Positions 1 to 11,916 of a DNA stretch of 64,000 nucleotides are shown here, one piece after another (the stretch's first letter is position 1; every line of letters begins with the position of its first letter). A program made the position numbers and the translations under genes. The notes under the pieces were generated by a model. It was not told the DNA's origin, made no database searches, and worked only from the letters and a program-made list of their open reading frames with translations. The stretch comes from Cucumis sativus (lineage: Eukaryota > Streptophyta > Magnoliopsida > Cucurbitales > Cucurbitaceae), in the NCBI RefSeq assembly GCF_000004075.3, contig NC_026655.2, positions 24,413,489 through 24,477,488 on the forward strand, in the 5' to 3' direction.

Positions 1-714
1 GTTTGTATAATCAACTATTCCTGCCATCCCTGCACAGATTTACATAAAAATTATTCTTTAAAAAATGGTTTTCAGCACCACTAAGCATGATTTATAGAAT
101 ACAAGAAATGAAGAAAATATACACAAAACTGAAACAAGCGTGAGACTGAAAACACTCAAATGTATACAATATCAACCACAAGGTAGAACTAAAAAATAAA
201 TAAAGAAAAAACATGACAGGGCATAAACAACTTGGTGCAATGGCCAATTTGGACTTCACCATGGAGATTTGGGACTAGAGTTATGTATTCAGAGAGCTCT
301 ATGAAAGGTCTTGTTGACCAAGACATGAAGAATCTATTTGTCTTACCCCAGGTACTTGTTCAAGTTGGGGATTTCAGACCTATCAACCTCATCTCTAACA
401 TGTCTTAAAGAACCTTTTCAACCAGCCTACTGTGTTCATTAATTCACATTCTTTATGAAATAGAATGTGGCAAGAAGGTAATCTAAATAGTGGCAAGAAG
501 GTAATCTAAAAACAAGGATATTTTTTTCATAGAAAAAAATAATACGGAGGTTAATACTGCAATACTAATATCAATCTGCAATGAAGCTGTCCAAAGTCCA
601 AACATGCACATACATTTCAAATATATTGAAAAAAAAAAACATGTGTTTAAATGACACTTGCACAGAGACAGATGTAAGAGCAAATAGAAAGAGAAATAAG
701 TTAATAAGGCATAC
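1..714 (-). other. Intron of the SR30-type gene, running off the window edge
   Basis: No continuation of the SR protein reading frame (the rest of RRM2 and the RS tail) can be found here, and the exon ending at 715 closes with a good donor (GTATGC on the minus strand). I therefore read this stretch as intron whose acceptor lies left of the window. A large intron in the second RRM region is plausible for plant SF2/ASF-type SR genes, which are known for regulated splicing. A short direct repeat (tggcaagaaggtaatctaaa) occurs twice at about 467-510. Nothing else is recognisable. Confidence 0.6.
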
Positions 715-1712
715 CACCACGATCACGGAAAACCTCAGAGAAGCAGACATCACCAGCACGACGCATGTGATCCTGAATATTATCAAATTCACATAGCAAA
801 CTCTCAATTAATAGAAAGGGTGGAGCCATACACTAATTCGTTCTCTCTAATCCGTTCTCTCTAATCGACAAAGATGCTATGATCGAGAAAAGAAATAGAC
901 AACTTACTACAGTAGCATGCCATTTTCAGAAACAGAAATAGTGTGCTTACCTTCAGGTCTTGCCATGAAGCAGAAGAAGGTAATCCAGTAACCAAAACTG
1001 CACAACAAAATATCATCACAAAACTATAATCGGACTTTCACAAAATAAAAAAGTGATAAAATACACACCCCGATAGTCAGTTCGGCGAGGAACACCACCA
1101 CGACTACTTCCACTACGACTGTAACGATCCACAGAAGAAGAATGTCCCCTTCCACCATGTGCAAATTCCACCTACAAAGCAAGCATTTCAAAATTATATT
1201 CAGATATGTGGACAAGACATCACAGGCAAGTAATATCAGCAAGCCCGCGTAGCAACTAGTACCCGCAATCGACATCCATCAAACTTATACCCATCTCGGC
1301 CATAAATGGCATCTTCAGCATCACGAACATCTTCAAACTGAAAAGCAAAGAGTTTTTCCATAAGGACCACTAACAGCTCAGTGCAACTACTTAGCTTCTT
1401 TGAATACCCAAAACTCTAAAACACAATTTGAGGGTCGTAGAATTAGAAACAGGGTTCCAAATATTCCAAAATTTAAATCTCACCTCAACAAAAGCATAGC
1501 CCGGTGGTCGTGGTGGAATCTTCAAATCAATATCAACAATGGGTCCATACTGCAATTATACTAGAATTACTCATCTCAAGACAACAACAAGAAGTTTAAA
1601 ATTATCAAGAACTAAAATTTCAAACCTTGTAGAACAGATCTTCTACTTCTCTCAGACGAATGTCACCAGGAAGATTCCCAACATAGATGGTACGACTGTT
1701 TCTGCTGCTCAT
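715..1712 (-). CDS. SR30: SR30-type serine/arginine-rich splicing factor (5' part, partial)
   Basis: Nuclear pre-mRNA splicing factor of the plant SF2/ASF group, which binds exonic enhancers and recruits the U1/U2 machinery. Six coding exons are visible: 1626-1712, 1484-1549, 1263-1337, 1069-1171, 951-997 and 715-772, all with GT-AG ends and continuous frame, giving about 145 residues. RRM1 carries RNP2 (TIYVGNL, residues 8-14) and RNP1 (GYAFVEF, 46-52). A Gly/Ser/Arg linker follows, then the start of the pseudo-RRM with the SF2/ASF signature SWQDLKD (121-127). The wording ([17 protein letters not shown], then SVDRYS in the linker) fits Arabidopsis SR30 better than SR34 as I remember them. 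The rest of the pseudo-RRM and the RS domain lie outside the window. The start is the only ATG placed to give MSSRNSR, the usual N-terminus of the family. Confidence 0.9.
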
Positions 1713-2151
1713 ATTCTCCTTTGATGTGAACAACAAATACAAAATCTTGAAAAAGATAAGAACAAATGTTACAAAAATCGCATCACAAAGATAGAAAAAG
1801 AACAATATACAGATTTAAAAAGGGATGAAGAAGAATAACCTATTGAGCCATGATCATAGTCATCAATCATCACCATGGCTATCAAAATTAAGACAAAATT
1901 GTAATGAAAAAGAAAATCAACATACAAAGATGACGAGATCTTCTTCTTCTTTCTTCTTTTCTAATTTTCTTCTTTCTTCTATCAAGAATCAAAGAACAAA
2001 AATTCCAAAAAGAAATGAAAATTCAAAACAGAGAAATGGGTACCTGATTATTATAAGGGCAAGAAAGAAGAAAAAAACAGAAGAGATGATTCTTGAAGAA
2101 CTCTGAGTTTCTGGAAAATTCAATAGCGCATAGCGAAATCGGCCTTTTATA
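1713..2151 (-). promoter_or_regulatory. SR30 5' leader with intron and TATA box
   Basis: On the minus strand a TATAAAAGG box lies at 2143-2151, so transcription probably starts near 2115-2120. The leader exon would end at about 2043 with a donor reading CAG/GTACC. The leader intron would end at a CAG- or AAG-type acceptor at about 1737-1757, shortly before the ATG at 1712. Leader introns are common in plant SR genes. No protein is supported in this stretch; the open frame on the plus strand is low-complexity. Confidence 0.5.
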
Positions 2152-3288
2152 ATGTTAAATGGAAGCTGGGGATGGAATCTAGTGTTTTCAGTACCAGTCT
2201 TCTATTTATGAGCTTAATCTTTTTACTATTTTGCCCTCCCGTGTACAACTTCCCGACCTTGGTTCAAAAGGTAATTTCACCATCCCACTTTGTTTAAATG
2301 ATACTAATAAATAAATGTCATTCAATTTATTGATTATTTCCAATATCTTTATCATATCTTATTCTTTCTAATTTATATCGTGAATTTACCGAATGTGCAA
2401 GACCATACACCTTTCTCTTGTCTTTGCTCCCCCTTTCGTTTTTAGTAGGGATAAGAGGAAGATTTTTTTTTGCCTATTTTGTTCTTTTTTAATAATTAGC
2501 TTGACTCAAAATAAATATTGATTGGGAAGAAAATAAAATCGTAGGAGTTTGAATATTTGACCTCACTTAACTATTCGATTTCGTATATATAGTTAAATCA
2601 CTAACTGACCTAAAAGTTTAAGTTTAGACGTGAAAACAATTTTAAGACTCGAAAAAAATGCTAATTAGTTAACTTTAGTATTATTTTCTAGTAAACAAAA
2701 TTAGTTTTGGTATCACGTTTTTTATCTTAGTATTTAGGTTTATTTTTTAATATTACTTGTAATTAATATCAAATACAAGACTATTTTCTTTGCAATAATC
2801 TTATTCGTAAATATAATTTTTTACGAGACATTTATAAAATCTCAACCCAAATGGACCTTTTTTTTTTAAGATAAACAATGTTATCCATGTCTTTGTCTTG
2901 CTTAGTTTACATAGTTGGAGAGGTTATTACATATACCATTAGCCAACAATTCTTGACATTTTCTCATTTTGTTTCCCTTATTTGTGATCCTCATTCATAC
3001 AACTCCTCATCATATAATTCAATAGGGTCATTAATCAGTGTTTCAAAAACATGGCCAATTCAAACTTGTCTAGTGGACTTTCATTCACCACTCCCAATAA
3101 AAGCACTTCAAAGTTTGACAATGGAGTAATCATGTCTACAATTGCAGTCAAACCCCAAGAAATCCTTGTGAGTTTTAATGTTTATAAAGTCATTTCCCCT
3201 TCACTTTCTTGGCATCCAAATACATTTCTTTTCTCAACTTCAATTCACATACAAATCCTTTGTTCATCCCAAAAGCCTCAAGATCCCC
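2152..3288. other. Divergent spacer between the SR30-type gene and the purine permease
   Basis: AT-rich spacer between two divergently transcribed genes, so it should hold both promoters. I see no conserved gene, RNA or repeat in it. The short open frames at 2878-3300 have no recognisable domain and run into the permease start. Confidence 0.5.
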
Positions 3289-4461
3289 ATGGATGAGGCT
3301 ATTGAACTAACTCAAGTTCATAGAAGAGGTATAACCTTTTTTAACAAGATTTTTTTCTCTTTCTTTCCTTTTTTTCTTTTGTTTAACTCATATGGATTTT
3401 GATCAGGTAACCAAAGAGAGCAGAGTTCAAACAAAACTCGAAAACTCGAACGGTATACGTGGTGGAGTCGCATCGGTATCTACACTGTTTTTCTTGTGTG
3501 TGGGCAATCTGCTGCAACTCTTTTGGGAAGACTTTATTATGACAAAGGAGGGAATAGCAAATGGATGGCTACATTGGTTCAATCAGGTGGCTTCCCAATT
3601 CTTCTTCCTCTCCTTTGCTTTTTTTCCCAACCCACCAAATCTTCCTCCAAACAGCCCAATTTCCTCACATTTTCCTTCATTTGCTTTGCTTTTGGCCTTC
3701 TTTTGATAGGAGACAACTTGATGTATTCTTATGGTCTTCTCTATCTTCCTGTCTCTACTTACTCACTTCTTTGTGCAACCCAATTGGCTTTCAATGCACT
3801 TCTTAGCTTCTTTCTCAATGCTCAAAAGTTTACTCCTTACATACTCAACTCCCTCGTCCTCCTCACCGTTTCAGCTTCCCTTCTAGCATTCAACTCTGAG
3901 TCTGATACCACGACTCACTCTAGTAAGGGAAAGTACGTAATCGGGTTCCTTTGCACACTTGGTGCATCTGCTACTTATTCATTGTATCTTTGTCTTCTTC
4001 AAGTGTGTTTTGAGAAGGTTATAAAGAGGGAAACATTCTCCGTAGTGTTGGATATGCAAATATACCCTTCATTTGTGGCGAGTTGTGGTTGTGTTGTAGG
4101 ACTTTTTGGAAGTGGTGAATGGCGAGGCTTGAGAGACGAGGTGAGGGGATATGAAGAAGGGAGAGTTTCCTATTTTATGACTTTGGTTTGGACTGCAGTG
4201 ACATGGCAAGTCTCTTCCATTGGTTTGTTGGGGTTGATTTTTGAAGTGTCTTCATTATTCTCTAATGTGATCAGCACATTGGCTTTGCCTGTGGTTCCAA
4301 TTCTAGCAGTGATATTTTTCCATGACAAAATGAATGGGGTGAAGGCTATGGCTTTAGTGTTGGCTCTTTGGGGATTTGTTTCCTATATTTATCAGAATTA
4401 TCTCGATGAGTCTAAAGCCAAGGCAAACCAACAAAGTGCTGATAATGTAAGTGCAGTTTGA
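3289..4461 (+). CDS. Purine permease (PUP family) transporter
   Basis: Membrane transporter of the plant PUP family (drug/metabolite transporter superfamily), which imports adenine, cytokinins and related bases or alkaloids with protons across the plasma membrane. Two exons, 3289-3328 and 3407-4461, join at a split glycine codon to give 364 aa, normal for the family (about 350-390). Exon 1 encodes the short cytoplasmic tail (MDEAIELTQV). The frame then shows the family hallmark CGQSAATLLGRLYY, followed by about ten hydrophobic segments. The diagnostic C-terminal block runs through SSLFSNVISTLALPVVP and ends with YQNYLDESKAKA. It is convergent with the phosphoacetylglucosamine mutase downstream. 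The exact substrate and PUP number cannot be read from sequence alone. Confidence 0.92.
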
Positions 4462-5135
4462 TAAATCCGATTTGAGTTTGATCCCACAAATCATCCAACC
4501 AAGTCCCAAGAGCAAGGGAGGAGTCGAACCACCTAAGAAGAATAAGAAAGAAGATTACAGTGAAACAGTTTTAGCATATGTTTTAGTTTGTTAGATTTTT
4601 TTTAGTAAGTTGTGGGGAAGATGCTACTGAACTGTTTTTAACATAGGTTTTAGTCTGTTGGGTTTTGTTTTAGTAAACCGTGTAGATGAAGGATTGAATC
4701 TATAGTGTAGAGAAGGCATGTTAATGAACTAAGTTCACTTTGGCTTTTCAAATAATGTTTTGAATGCCCATGTAATTTGGCATCCAAATAATAGCTTTTT
4801 GAAGAGAAAGAAACCAAACCCAGTTCTAAAATATATCAACAAACCAATGGTATGAAAAGTCTGTTCAGTTCCAATGTCACCTTGTGGAGAATGCAAAACC
4901 ATACATTTCAAAAAGAAAAAAGAAACACTTGCTGATGAAGCATAAAGAATGAGTTACACTTCAGCGATTATTACACTAAGAAAATAGTTAAACTTCAAGT
5001 CCACAAGTTAACAAGCATAAACAAAAAGAATCACATCCCAATTTGTACTAGGAAAAAAAATTAACACATGTCAGAAGCTGATAACAGTTATGTGGAACCA
5101 TCATCTGTTTATTTGTCATTGATTAATCTGTTTGC
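4462..5135. other. Convergent 3' spacer
   Basis: Region between the stop codons of the permease (+) and phosphoacetylglucosamine mutase (-), presumably the two 3' UTRs. A partly repeated phrase (gttttagtttgttag / ttttagtctgttggg) occurs around 4580-4665. Nothing else is seen. Confidence 0.5.
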
Positions 5136-8100
5136 TTAATTTGAGCTGCCAACCCCAAGGAATTGGTCTACTAGTTTTGCAACGGAGGTTGCTAGATCAT
5201 CTGCTGCTTCCTGTGTGGATGCCTCCGCATAGACACGAATGACATCCTCGGTTCCTGATGGCCTTATGAAACAGCGTCCTTGAGGATATTTGGCTGCAAC
5301 AAAAGATGAATCCAATCCGGAACATTAGTGCTTGAAGAAAAGGTATGAGATAGTGAATCTATAGCTGATCAAGAGTCCAATTTCAAAGAAGAAACAATCT
5401 CATAATGTGGGAAACAGTCCATCTAGTTTAGTTGGAATGGAATATAAGAAGCATCTCCTATTCAAAAATCCAAACAACAACAAAAAAAATACAAGAACTT
5501 GCAACAGGATGGTGAATTGCGAAGAGGGGAAATAATTACATAATTTTGAAGTTGGACCTCCAGAGAGAAGCAAAGAGAAAACACAACAGAATCACAAATC
5601 TCACTAGGATCTGTTCAAACATCCGAATCACATGGATGCTATTGTTGATCTAAAATAGGCCAACCGGTTGTCTTAAAAGAGACAATAAAAGTCAAAAACC
5701 AAAAGAGACTGTAAAAAGGTGATGAAAGATAATTACGCAGTGTCATTTGAAACTTGCAACAAAATTAACTAAGCGAATTAAGATTACCTATTTCTGAATT
5801 GATTGCTTCTTGTAGCCCAGGTGGCTTCACAACTTCGGTTTCTGCATTGGATGTCTCAACCGCAGTTCTGTCAACAACTTTCACCTGCAAGTTAACAAAG
5901 AAAATTTATGATGAACTAACTCTACATCAAGAGTAAAAACCCAACACCAAGTTAAACTCCGAAAATACCGTCCAAAAGAGAGCTCACTCTAAGCCTCTAA
6001 ATACAGAACACTGATAACATGTTACTCAACCAACATAAATTTTGCCTCTTATCTCTAAAAAATAAAAAATGAAGTACAATAGTGTTGAAAATAATTGTAC
6101 AAAGAGTATTTGTGTAATGTTTATACCCTTGTTTATTTCCTTTTTTGTCAAAGTCCATTGTGGTGTATAAATATTCCATCCCTTGTATTCTTTTGATTAT
6201 AAGAAAAATATACAAAAGACTCATATCGTGGTTTTTTCTCCCTAAACTAGGGTTTTCCACATGTACCCCTTGTTATTCTTTCTTCTTCTTCTTTAATTAA
6301 TTTTTATTAGTAAACTCGCTTCATAACAGTGAAACAGTCAAACAAACCTTAAGCTGCCTACTTGGTAAGTCTTGATAAAGCTCACTCCATTTATGTATCG
6401 ACCAATTTCTGTGTTGTAGAATAGCCTCAACTAGAAGCAAGCCACTCAGAGCATCTCCCACGGCTTGGTTGATCAAGCGGGTGACGGCCAGTAACCTTAA
6501 GGCCGCCTTGTGTGATTCCGAACCTGAAATGGATAATAAAGTAGCTTTCACAATCAAAGTATAGTTGTTAGGATCCTGATTGTATGATACTATAAAAAGA
6601 AAACTAGTCTTTAGGGATAGTGGCTTACGAGTTGGCTCTCTTTCCCAACCAAATCTTAATACCCAATATGTTTCCTCCCTCAAATTTCTAAACTTCCTCT
6701 CCATAATAATCACTCCACCCTAACAAACTCCTCAAACAATTACTAGTACAATAGCCTATTATTCATAATAAAACCTCCAACAGTGATTCAACCAAATAAT
6801 AAATACAATGACTAATCTTACCTGCAGATACATCAGATAGCTCCCAACAAAGGGGTTGTAACACAGAAATGCAGTTATCTGAGAACAAAATAGTTCCATG
6901 ACCATTTGCTTCAAAATAGATCCCAATGTCATAGTCAGCAGCTTTCTCATGTAAGTACTTTACTCCTGTTGGAGTGAATACTACTTCAAGTCCCAACTCT
7001 TTAAGATATTGAGTTGATGCTCCATTAGCATAAGCAGTTTGCACAACACCAAGGGTGGGCTGAAAGTCAATTTTGGTGGCTTTGGTCCTTGCTGCCAAAA
7101 TTGTTAACTGTTCCTTGATGAATATAGCAAATAAAGATAATATCTTGTCCCCATCAACAAGATTGATCCTATTGCTACTTTCTGATGGCACAGTAAAATA
7201 TACTAGTCGATCAGCATCTCCATCAAAACTAGCACACCTGAAAAGCTAGAAGCACCTAAGCATTCAGTATTGCCTCCGATTAAGCTTGTTATCCTTCTCA
7301 ACCATGAAAAGATATAGATTGAACTTGTTATGACTAAAAATTGATATCTATCCCAAGGGTTCATTATGATAATGGTAGGAAAACCAAGGGAGCTATTCTG
7401 TATGACACAAAGCTAAAATGCAAGTGGAAATTCGTATTTTATCAACAAACTATAACCAGGATGACAGTTACCTACTTATAACTTCAAAAGATTCAAAAGA
7501 TGTCAATAATGTGGAGTGTGAGTAACATTATGCAAGGGAAAAGAGTATTGTTGCAATTTGCACCTACCAGGTTGCCATATTAACCAAATATTTGTTTACA
7601 AAACCAAAGATTATTTCTATTAGTGGAAGATCAAGATCTCTCTCAAGTGATATGATGTGCAAGTGTCAGCAACATCATCATAAAATTTTTCATAACCACA
7701 ATAAGCTATATTAATCAACAACATACCAATGACTAACCTGATCCCAACATCTTGTGAACCAATGCCAAGTGGAACTATCTTCTCTTTCTGAACAAAATCA
7801 GCACCCACTCCTTCATTGAGTACACCTTCTCCTTTTCCTGAATTACGAATCTCAATAGCTAGACCATTCAACATTTCCTTCAAAATTTCTAATTTTTGTC
7901 CACCAACACCATTAGCCCCATCAACAACCAACTGGTTATCCCAATCTTTCAGTTTCAGTTCACTGTTATTTGGTTTTGAATTCAACAAGCACCTATCGAA
8001 CATAGAAGTCCTTTCACAAAGAAGTCCACCAAATAAACCAATTTCTCATCTACGTAAATGAAATAAACAACCTGAAGGAGCTTGAGAGCTCATGGAAGTA

Positions 8101-9113
8101 ATCAAGTTCTGATCCTTTCAAGCCTTTATTCCGAACATGAACCATCCAATGCAACTGTGGGGTCGTCAAAATTCCCAAATCATGAGCAACAACCCCAATG
8201 ATTGAGGCAATTCCCTTCATCAAGTTTAACAGTTCAAGTGAACAAAATGAACATTATTTCAACCAAGAATAAACGAAAAAGATAACAGCACAAGAACGAG
8301 ATGAAATATTATTTCAAATGAAGGGCAAATACATGTTTGGCAGCATCAAGTAGCACTTCTCCACTTGGCCTCGTATCTCTTGCGACCAGAACTTGAGCTG
8401 ATTTTGATCCATCTAATAAGATATTTTCCTTCTCCGCAAATTCAATGATTAACTGCTCGTCAATTTAATTACATCGAACATCTTAGGTTCCATGTCCAAT
8501 TATGTTAACGCAAATAAATGAGAAATAATGACAAACTCACTCTCTGCATAATAGTAATAACTGAAAAAAAAAAAAAAAAATGCCCCCTCAACTTTCTTCC
8601 TCGATGGGCCAGTCTCCAATTTCACCCTCATCATTTGTTAATCAAATAAGAAAAAACTAAGAAAACCAAGGCATTGTTGATTTGTAATTGATAGCCATAC
8701 TTGAACGAGATCTTCCGAGGAAGACGCATTGGCCAGGGCATTGGCGAAGGGTTCCCAGTCTTGGGTGAGCATCCCACCACTCGGGTCAGCGACTTTTACC
8801 CCATTATCAGATACTTTGTTGTGAGAGGCTGTTATCATCAATCCAATCAGTTTCCCAGTTTTCAATGCTCTCAAAGCCGCTAGAATTCCCACCCTATACA
8901 TCGTCGATAGAAGCACCGACGCATCTTCCCTAAAACCTGCCGTTCCATAAGATAACCTCACTCCTAACAACGAAAAAAAAAAAAAAACAAGAATCAGAAG
9001 CTATGAACAATGGTTGTTGTAAGAGAAGATGGAGAAAAATGAGGAAAATAACCTTGAGGAGGTGGAAAGCGATCAGATTCCTTAAGAAGAAGATCACGTT
9101 GATTGTCGTCCAT
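5136..9113 (-). CDS. AGM1: Phosphoacetylglucosamine mutase (GlcNAc-6-P to GlcNAc-1-P)
   Basis: Cytosolic alpha-D-phosphohexomutase that makes GlcNAc-1-phosphate for UDP-GlcNAc, used in N-glycosylation, GPI anchors and O-GlcNAc. Nine exons: 9053-9113, 8701-8963, 8333-8452, 8072-8214, 7738-7992, 6822-7237, 6348-6523, 5788-5884 and 5136-5293. All junctions are GT-AG and all phases fit, giving 562 aa (Arabidopsis about 556). The catalytic serine sits in TASHNK (Ser67), the Mg2+-binding loop is DGDADR (286-291) and the phosphate-binding loop is RPSGTED (521-527). The start at 9113 gives [13 protein letters not shown], matching the family. An in-frame ATG at 9194 would add 27 residues but is unlikely. 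The segment after the FEANGHGT block ([12 protein letters not shown]) is where it differs most from the Arabidopsis protein as I recall it. Confidence 0.93.
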
Positions 9114-10490
9114 GACCTCTAATTTGTAATAGTCTCTAAGCAAATTAGCTTCACTACCGCTATTGGTCTCACTGAATCCATTACAATGAAACAAAAATCA
9201 GAGAGAAATACAACAAGTAAATAAGGATAGTTCAAAGTTCAAATAACTGTATTACACAATCATTTAGTATTCCATTCTTTAACTAATTCAATTAAAAAAA
9301 TTTACTTGTTTCCATACACAATATCACAATCAAACTAAAACCCAACAGGCTAAAAGAGGTTAAAAGATGAATGGTCAATTCAATTCCAGGATCAGAAAAC
9401 ACAAAGAAATGGATACTGATTATCATAATTTTTTTTAAAAAAAAATGGATCTGGAAGAAAAAAAAAGGAAGTTAAGAACTAAACCTTTGAATCTTACTCG
9501 CCCGAAGAGGAGAAACGTAAGAATTTAGAGAGATTTATAAGAACCGAAGCTCGAAGGTGATTTGTACGGACGGCCTAAAAAATGGCCTAGATTTGAAAAC
9601 TAATGAAAACTAGCTCACCATTTTGTTAATTTACCAATTTTTTCTTGGAAACCATTTAACTTACAACATCACTCGATCTATAATGCTCGATATTTAATAT
9701 TCTATACTCTATATTATGTACTAGATTCTAGATCCTCGATCTTTAATACTAGAATCTCGATACTCGTTGCTCAATAAACAATATTTGAAGAAATGTTTTA
9801 GAAATTGAAAGAATTTTTTTATAAAAATTATAATAACTAACTTCTAATACACTAAATACTATCTTATAGTCTTCCGATACAATATTTATTATTTGCTACT
9901 TTTATTTTTCTGTTGTAGTGTTACTATCTTCTTTTCAAACTAAATAATACACATTATGATTTAAACGAAAATAACTCATAATCAAACTATAATAACGAAC
10001 TTCTAACTCCAATCGTCCTGACATTTCTATATTATATGATTTATATTTGTGAACTTTATTTTAGGCATCATTTTTATGATAACATTAAAAAATATATTAT
10101 TTAATAAAGAATCGTAAAAAATAACAAATTTAATCAAATATTTACGTAAAAATTTCACAATCTATCGGTAAAAAATCATAAATTTTACAAATAACTAACT
10201 AAGATGTAAGAATTCAATTTGTAAGAGTGGGAATATTTTAAAGGTAAGAACGTAAAGAACATAAATTTGTTAATGTTTATTATTTGAGCTGCGTGGTTTC
10301 TTCTTCCCCGCCCGCCGCCCACTGATTTTCAAGCGTTTGGCAAATTCGACTTTCCTTCCTTTCCTTTCTTTGACAATAAATATAAAATATCTCGCTCTTC
10401 TTTCGCCATTCTCACATTTTCCGAACCCTCCGTATTTTCTCTCCTCTCTTTCTCTTCAATTTCCTTCGCCGATTTCTCTTCCCGTCATCC
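9114..10490. other. Divergent spacer between AGM1 and the HIG1-domain gene
   Basis: The left part should hold the AGM1 leader (a possible leader splice near 9180-9500) and its promoter; the right part holds the promoter of the HIG1-domain gene. A TATA-like tataaaatatctcgc at about 10379-10393 is followed by a pyrimidine-rich leader (ctctcctctctttctctt), typical of highly expressed plant housekeeping genes. A cluster of short near-repeats (ctcgata, ctagattctagatcctcgat) lies at 9675-9775. No gene is supported. Confidence 0.5.
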
Positions 10491-11916
10491 ATGGCTGAAC
10501 CCAAGGGCAAACTCGAATCTCTCAGGGACTGGGTTTCCGAGCACAAGCTTCGCACCGTCGGTATAAATCAACTTATCCCTTCCTCTCCTCCATTTCCTTT
10601 TGTTGATTTCTCCGATTGATTGATCGACTATGTTTAATCTTTTTTTTTTTTTCTTTTTGATTTGGGGTTACGGTTTTGGGTTATAATTGAACTTTTGTTG
10701 TTGTTTTGTGTGAAGGGTCTTTGTGGCTTAGCGGTATTGCGGGTTCTATTGCGTACAATTGGTCTCAACCAAATATGAAGACCAGTGTGAAGATCATCCA
10801 CGCTAGGTGAGTTTCTAATTTTATGTGTTTGATTGTTGATGTTGATGTTCTTCTTTAATTCTGGATTTGAGATTCTGCTATTGCTGATTATTTATGGAGT
10901 TTTTTTTGTTTATTATTATTATTCTGGAATGAATTGATGTTGAATTAACCTTTTCGGATGAAAGTTTTTGAAAACCTACCCTCTTTTGGGGATCTTGTCG
11001 CGGTGTGAAAACTTGAGGAAATTCTGAAGCTTTTGGGTCCTTGGCTTTGTTTGAATGGATGTTTTGGATGGCTTGAGAAAGGTTAAATTTTGATAATTGA
11101 GTTAATGATTTTGTAAGGAGAAAAATTGCGGTTTCTCCCTAACAAACAACAACTTGATTTTGTGTTTGTTCTAGAATTCTGGAAACTGTAATCGGAAACA
11201 GCTTCCAGGAAAACCTTGAACCTTTTTCCCCAAAACACTCTTAGCTTTTGCCTTCTGTGCTTTTGTGCGTTCATCACTTTTTGGTGTCTTCATGGATTAG
11301 AGCTTTGGCTTTTTCTTTATAAAAAAAAAAAACGATTCAAGGACAAATTTAAACAATTTTTTTACAATCTTTAACTATATGATCAGAAGTAATTGCATGT
11401 ATTGAACCAATCTTCTTTCATTCATTAAAATTTTAAAATACATTGTCTAATTATTGGAAATGCGAGACACGCCTTCAATGTAGCTCTTCGCATTATTTCA
11501 TTTTCTTGGTAGGACTATTACATTTGAGATTTCAAACACAGACTACCAATAGAAGGTCGATAAAATTTTGTAAATGATGTATTGGGGATCTAAACTGAAA
11601 AACTTGACAGAAGTTTGAGTGCAAAAGTCCACAGTTTTTTGTTTCGTTTCAGTTCAGATGTAAAGAATAGAAGTTTTTCATTACAGAACATTTTAAATGG
11701 TTTATTTTTGCATTATTTTCCACGTTTCTCTGAATGAGTTTCAATCCTGATGTGTTATGGTTCTTCAAATTTACTGTCAGGTTGCACGCACAGGCTTTGA
11801 CCTTAGCTGCTCTTGCTGGCGCTGCAGTCGTTGAATATTATGAACACAAATCAGGAGCGAAGGCTGAGCGATACGCCAAGTTCCTTCCAATTGATAACTA
11901 CTCACACAAGGAATAA
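10491..11916 (+). CDS. HIG1-domain (hypoxia-responsive) mitochondrial inner-membrane protein
   Basis: Small mitochondrial protein of the HIG1/RCF family, which helps assemble or stabilise respiratory supercomplexes around cytochrome oxidase. Three exons, 10491-10560, 10716-10806 and 11781-11916, give 98 aa. The N-terminus (MAEPKGKLESLRDW) is followed by two hydrophobic segments: LWLSGIAGSIAYNW, and after the LHAQ motif ALTLAALAGAAVVEYY. Between them is the family phrase KTSVKIIHARLHAQA. It closely matches my memory of Arabidopsis At3g05550/At5g27760 (hypoxia-responsive family). The next gene but one is eL22, which is also the neighbour in Arabidopsis. The second intron is about 970 bp and shows no other gene. 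Confidence 0.92.

Noticed and set aside
9113-9194. N-terminal extension of AGM1 to an upstream in-frame ATG
   Set aside because: The ATG at 9113 gives the family N-terminus; the extra 27 residues have no counterpart and may be leader.
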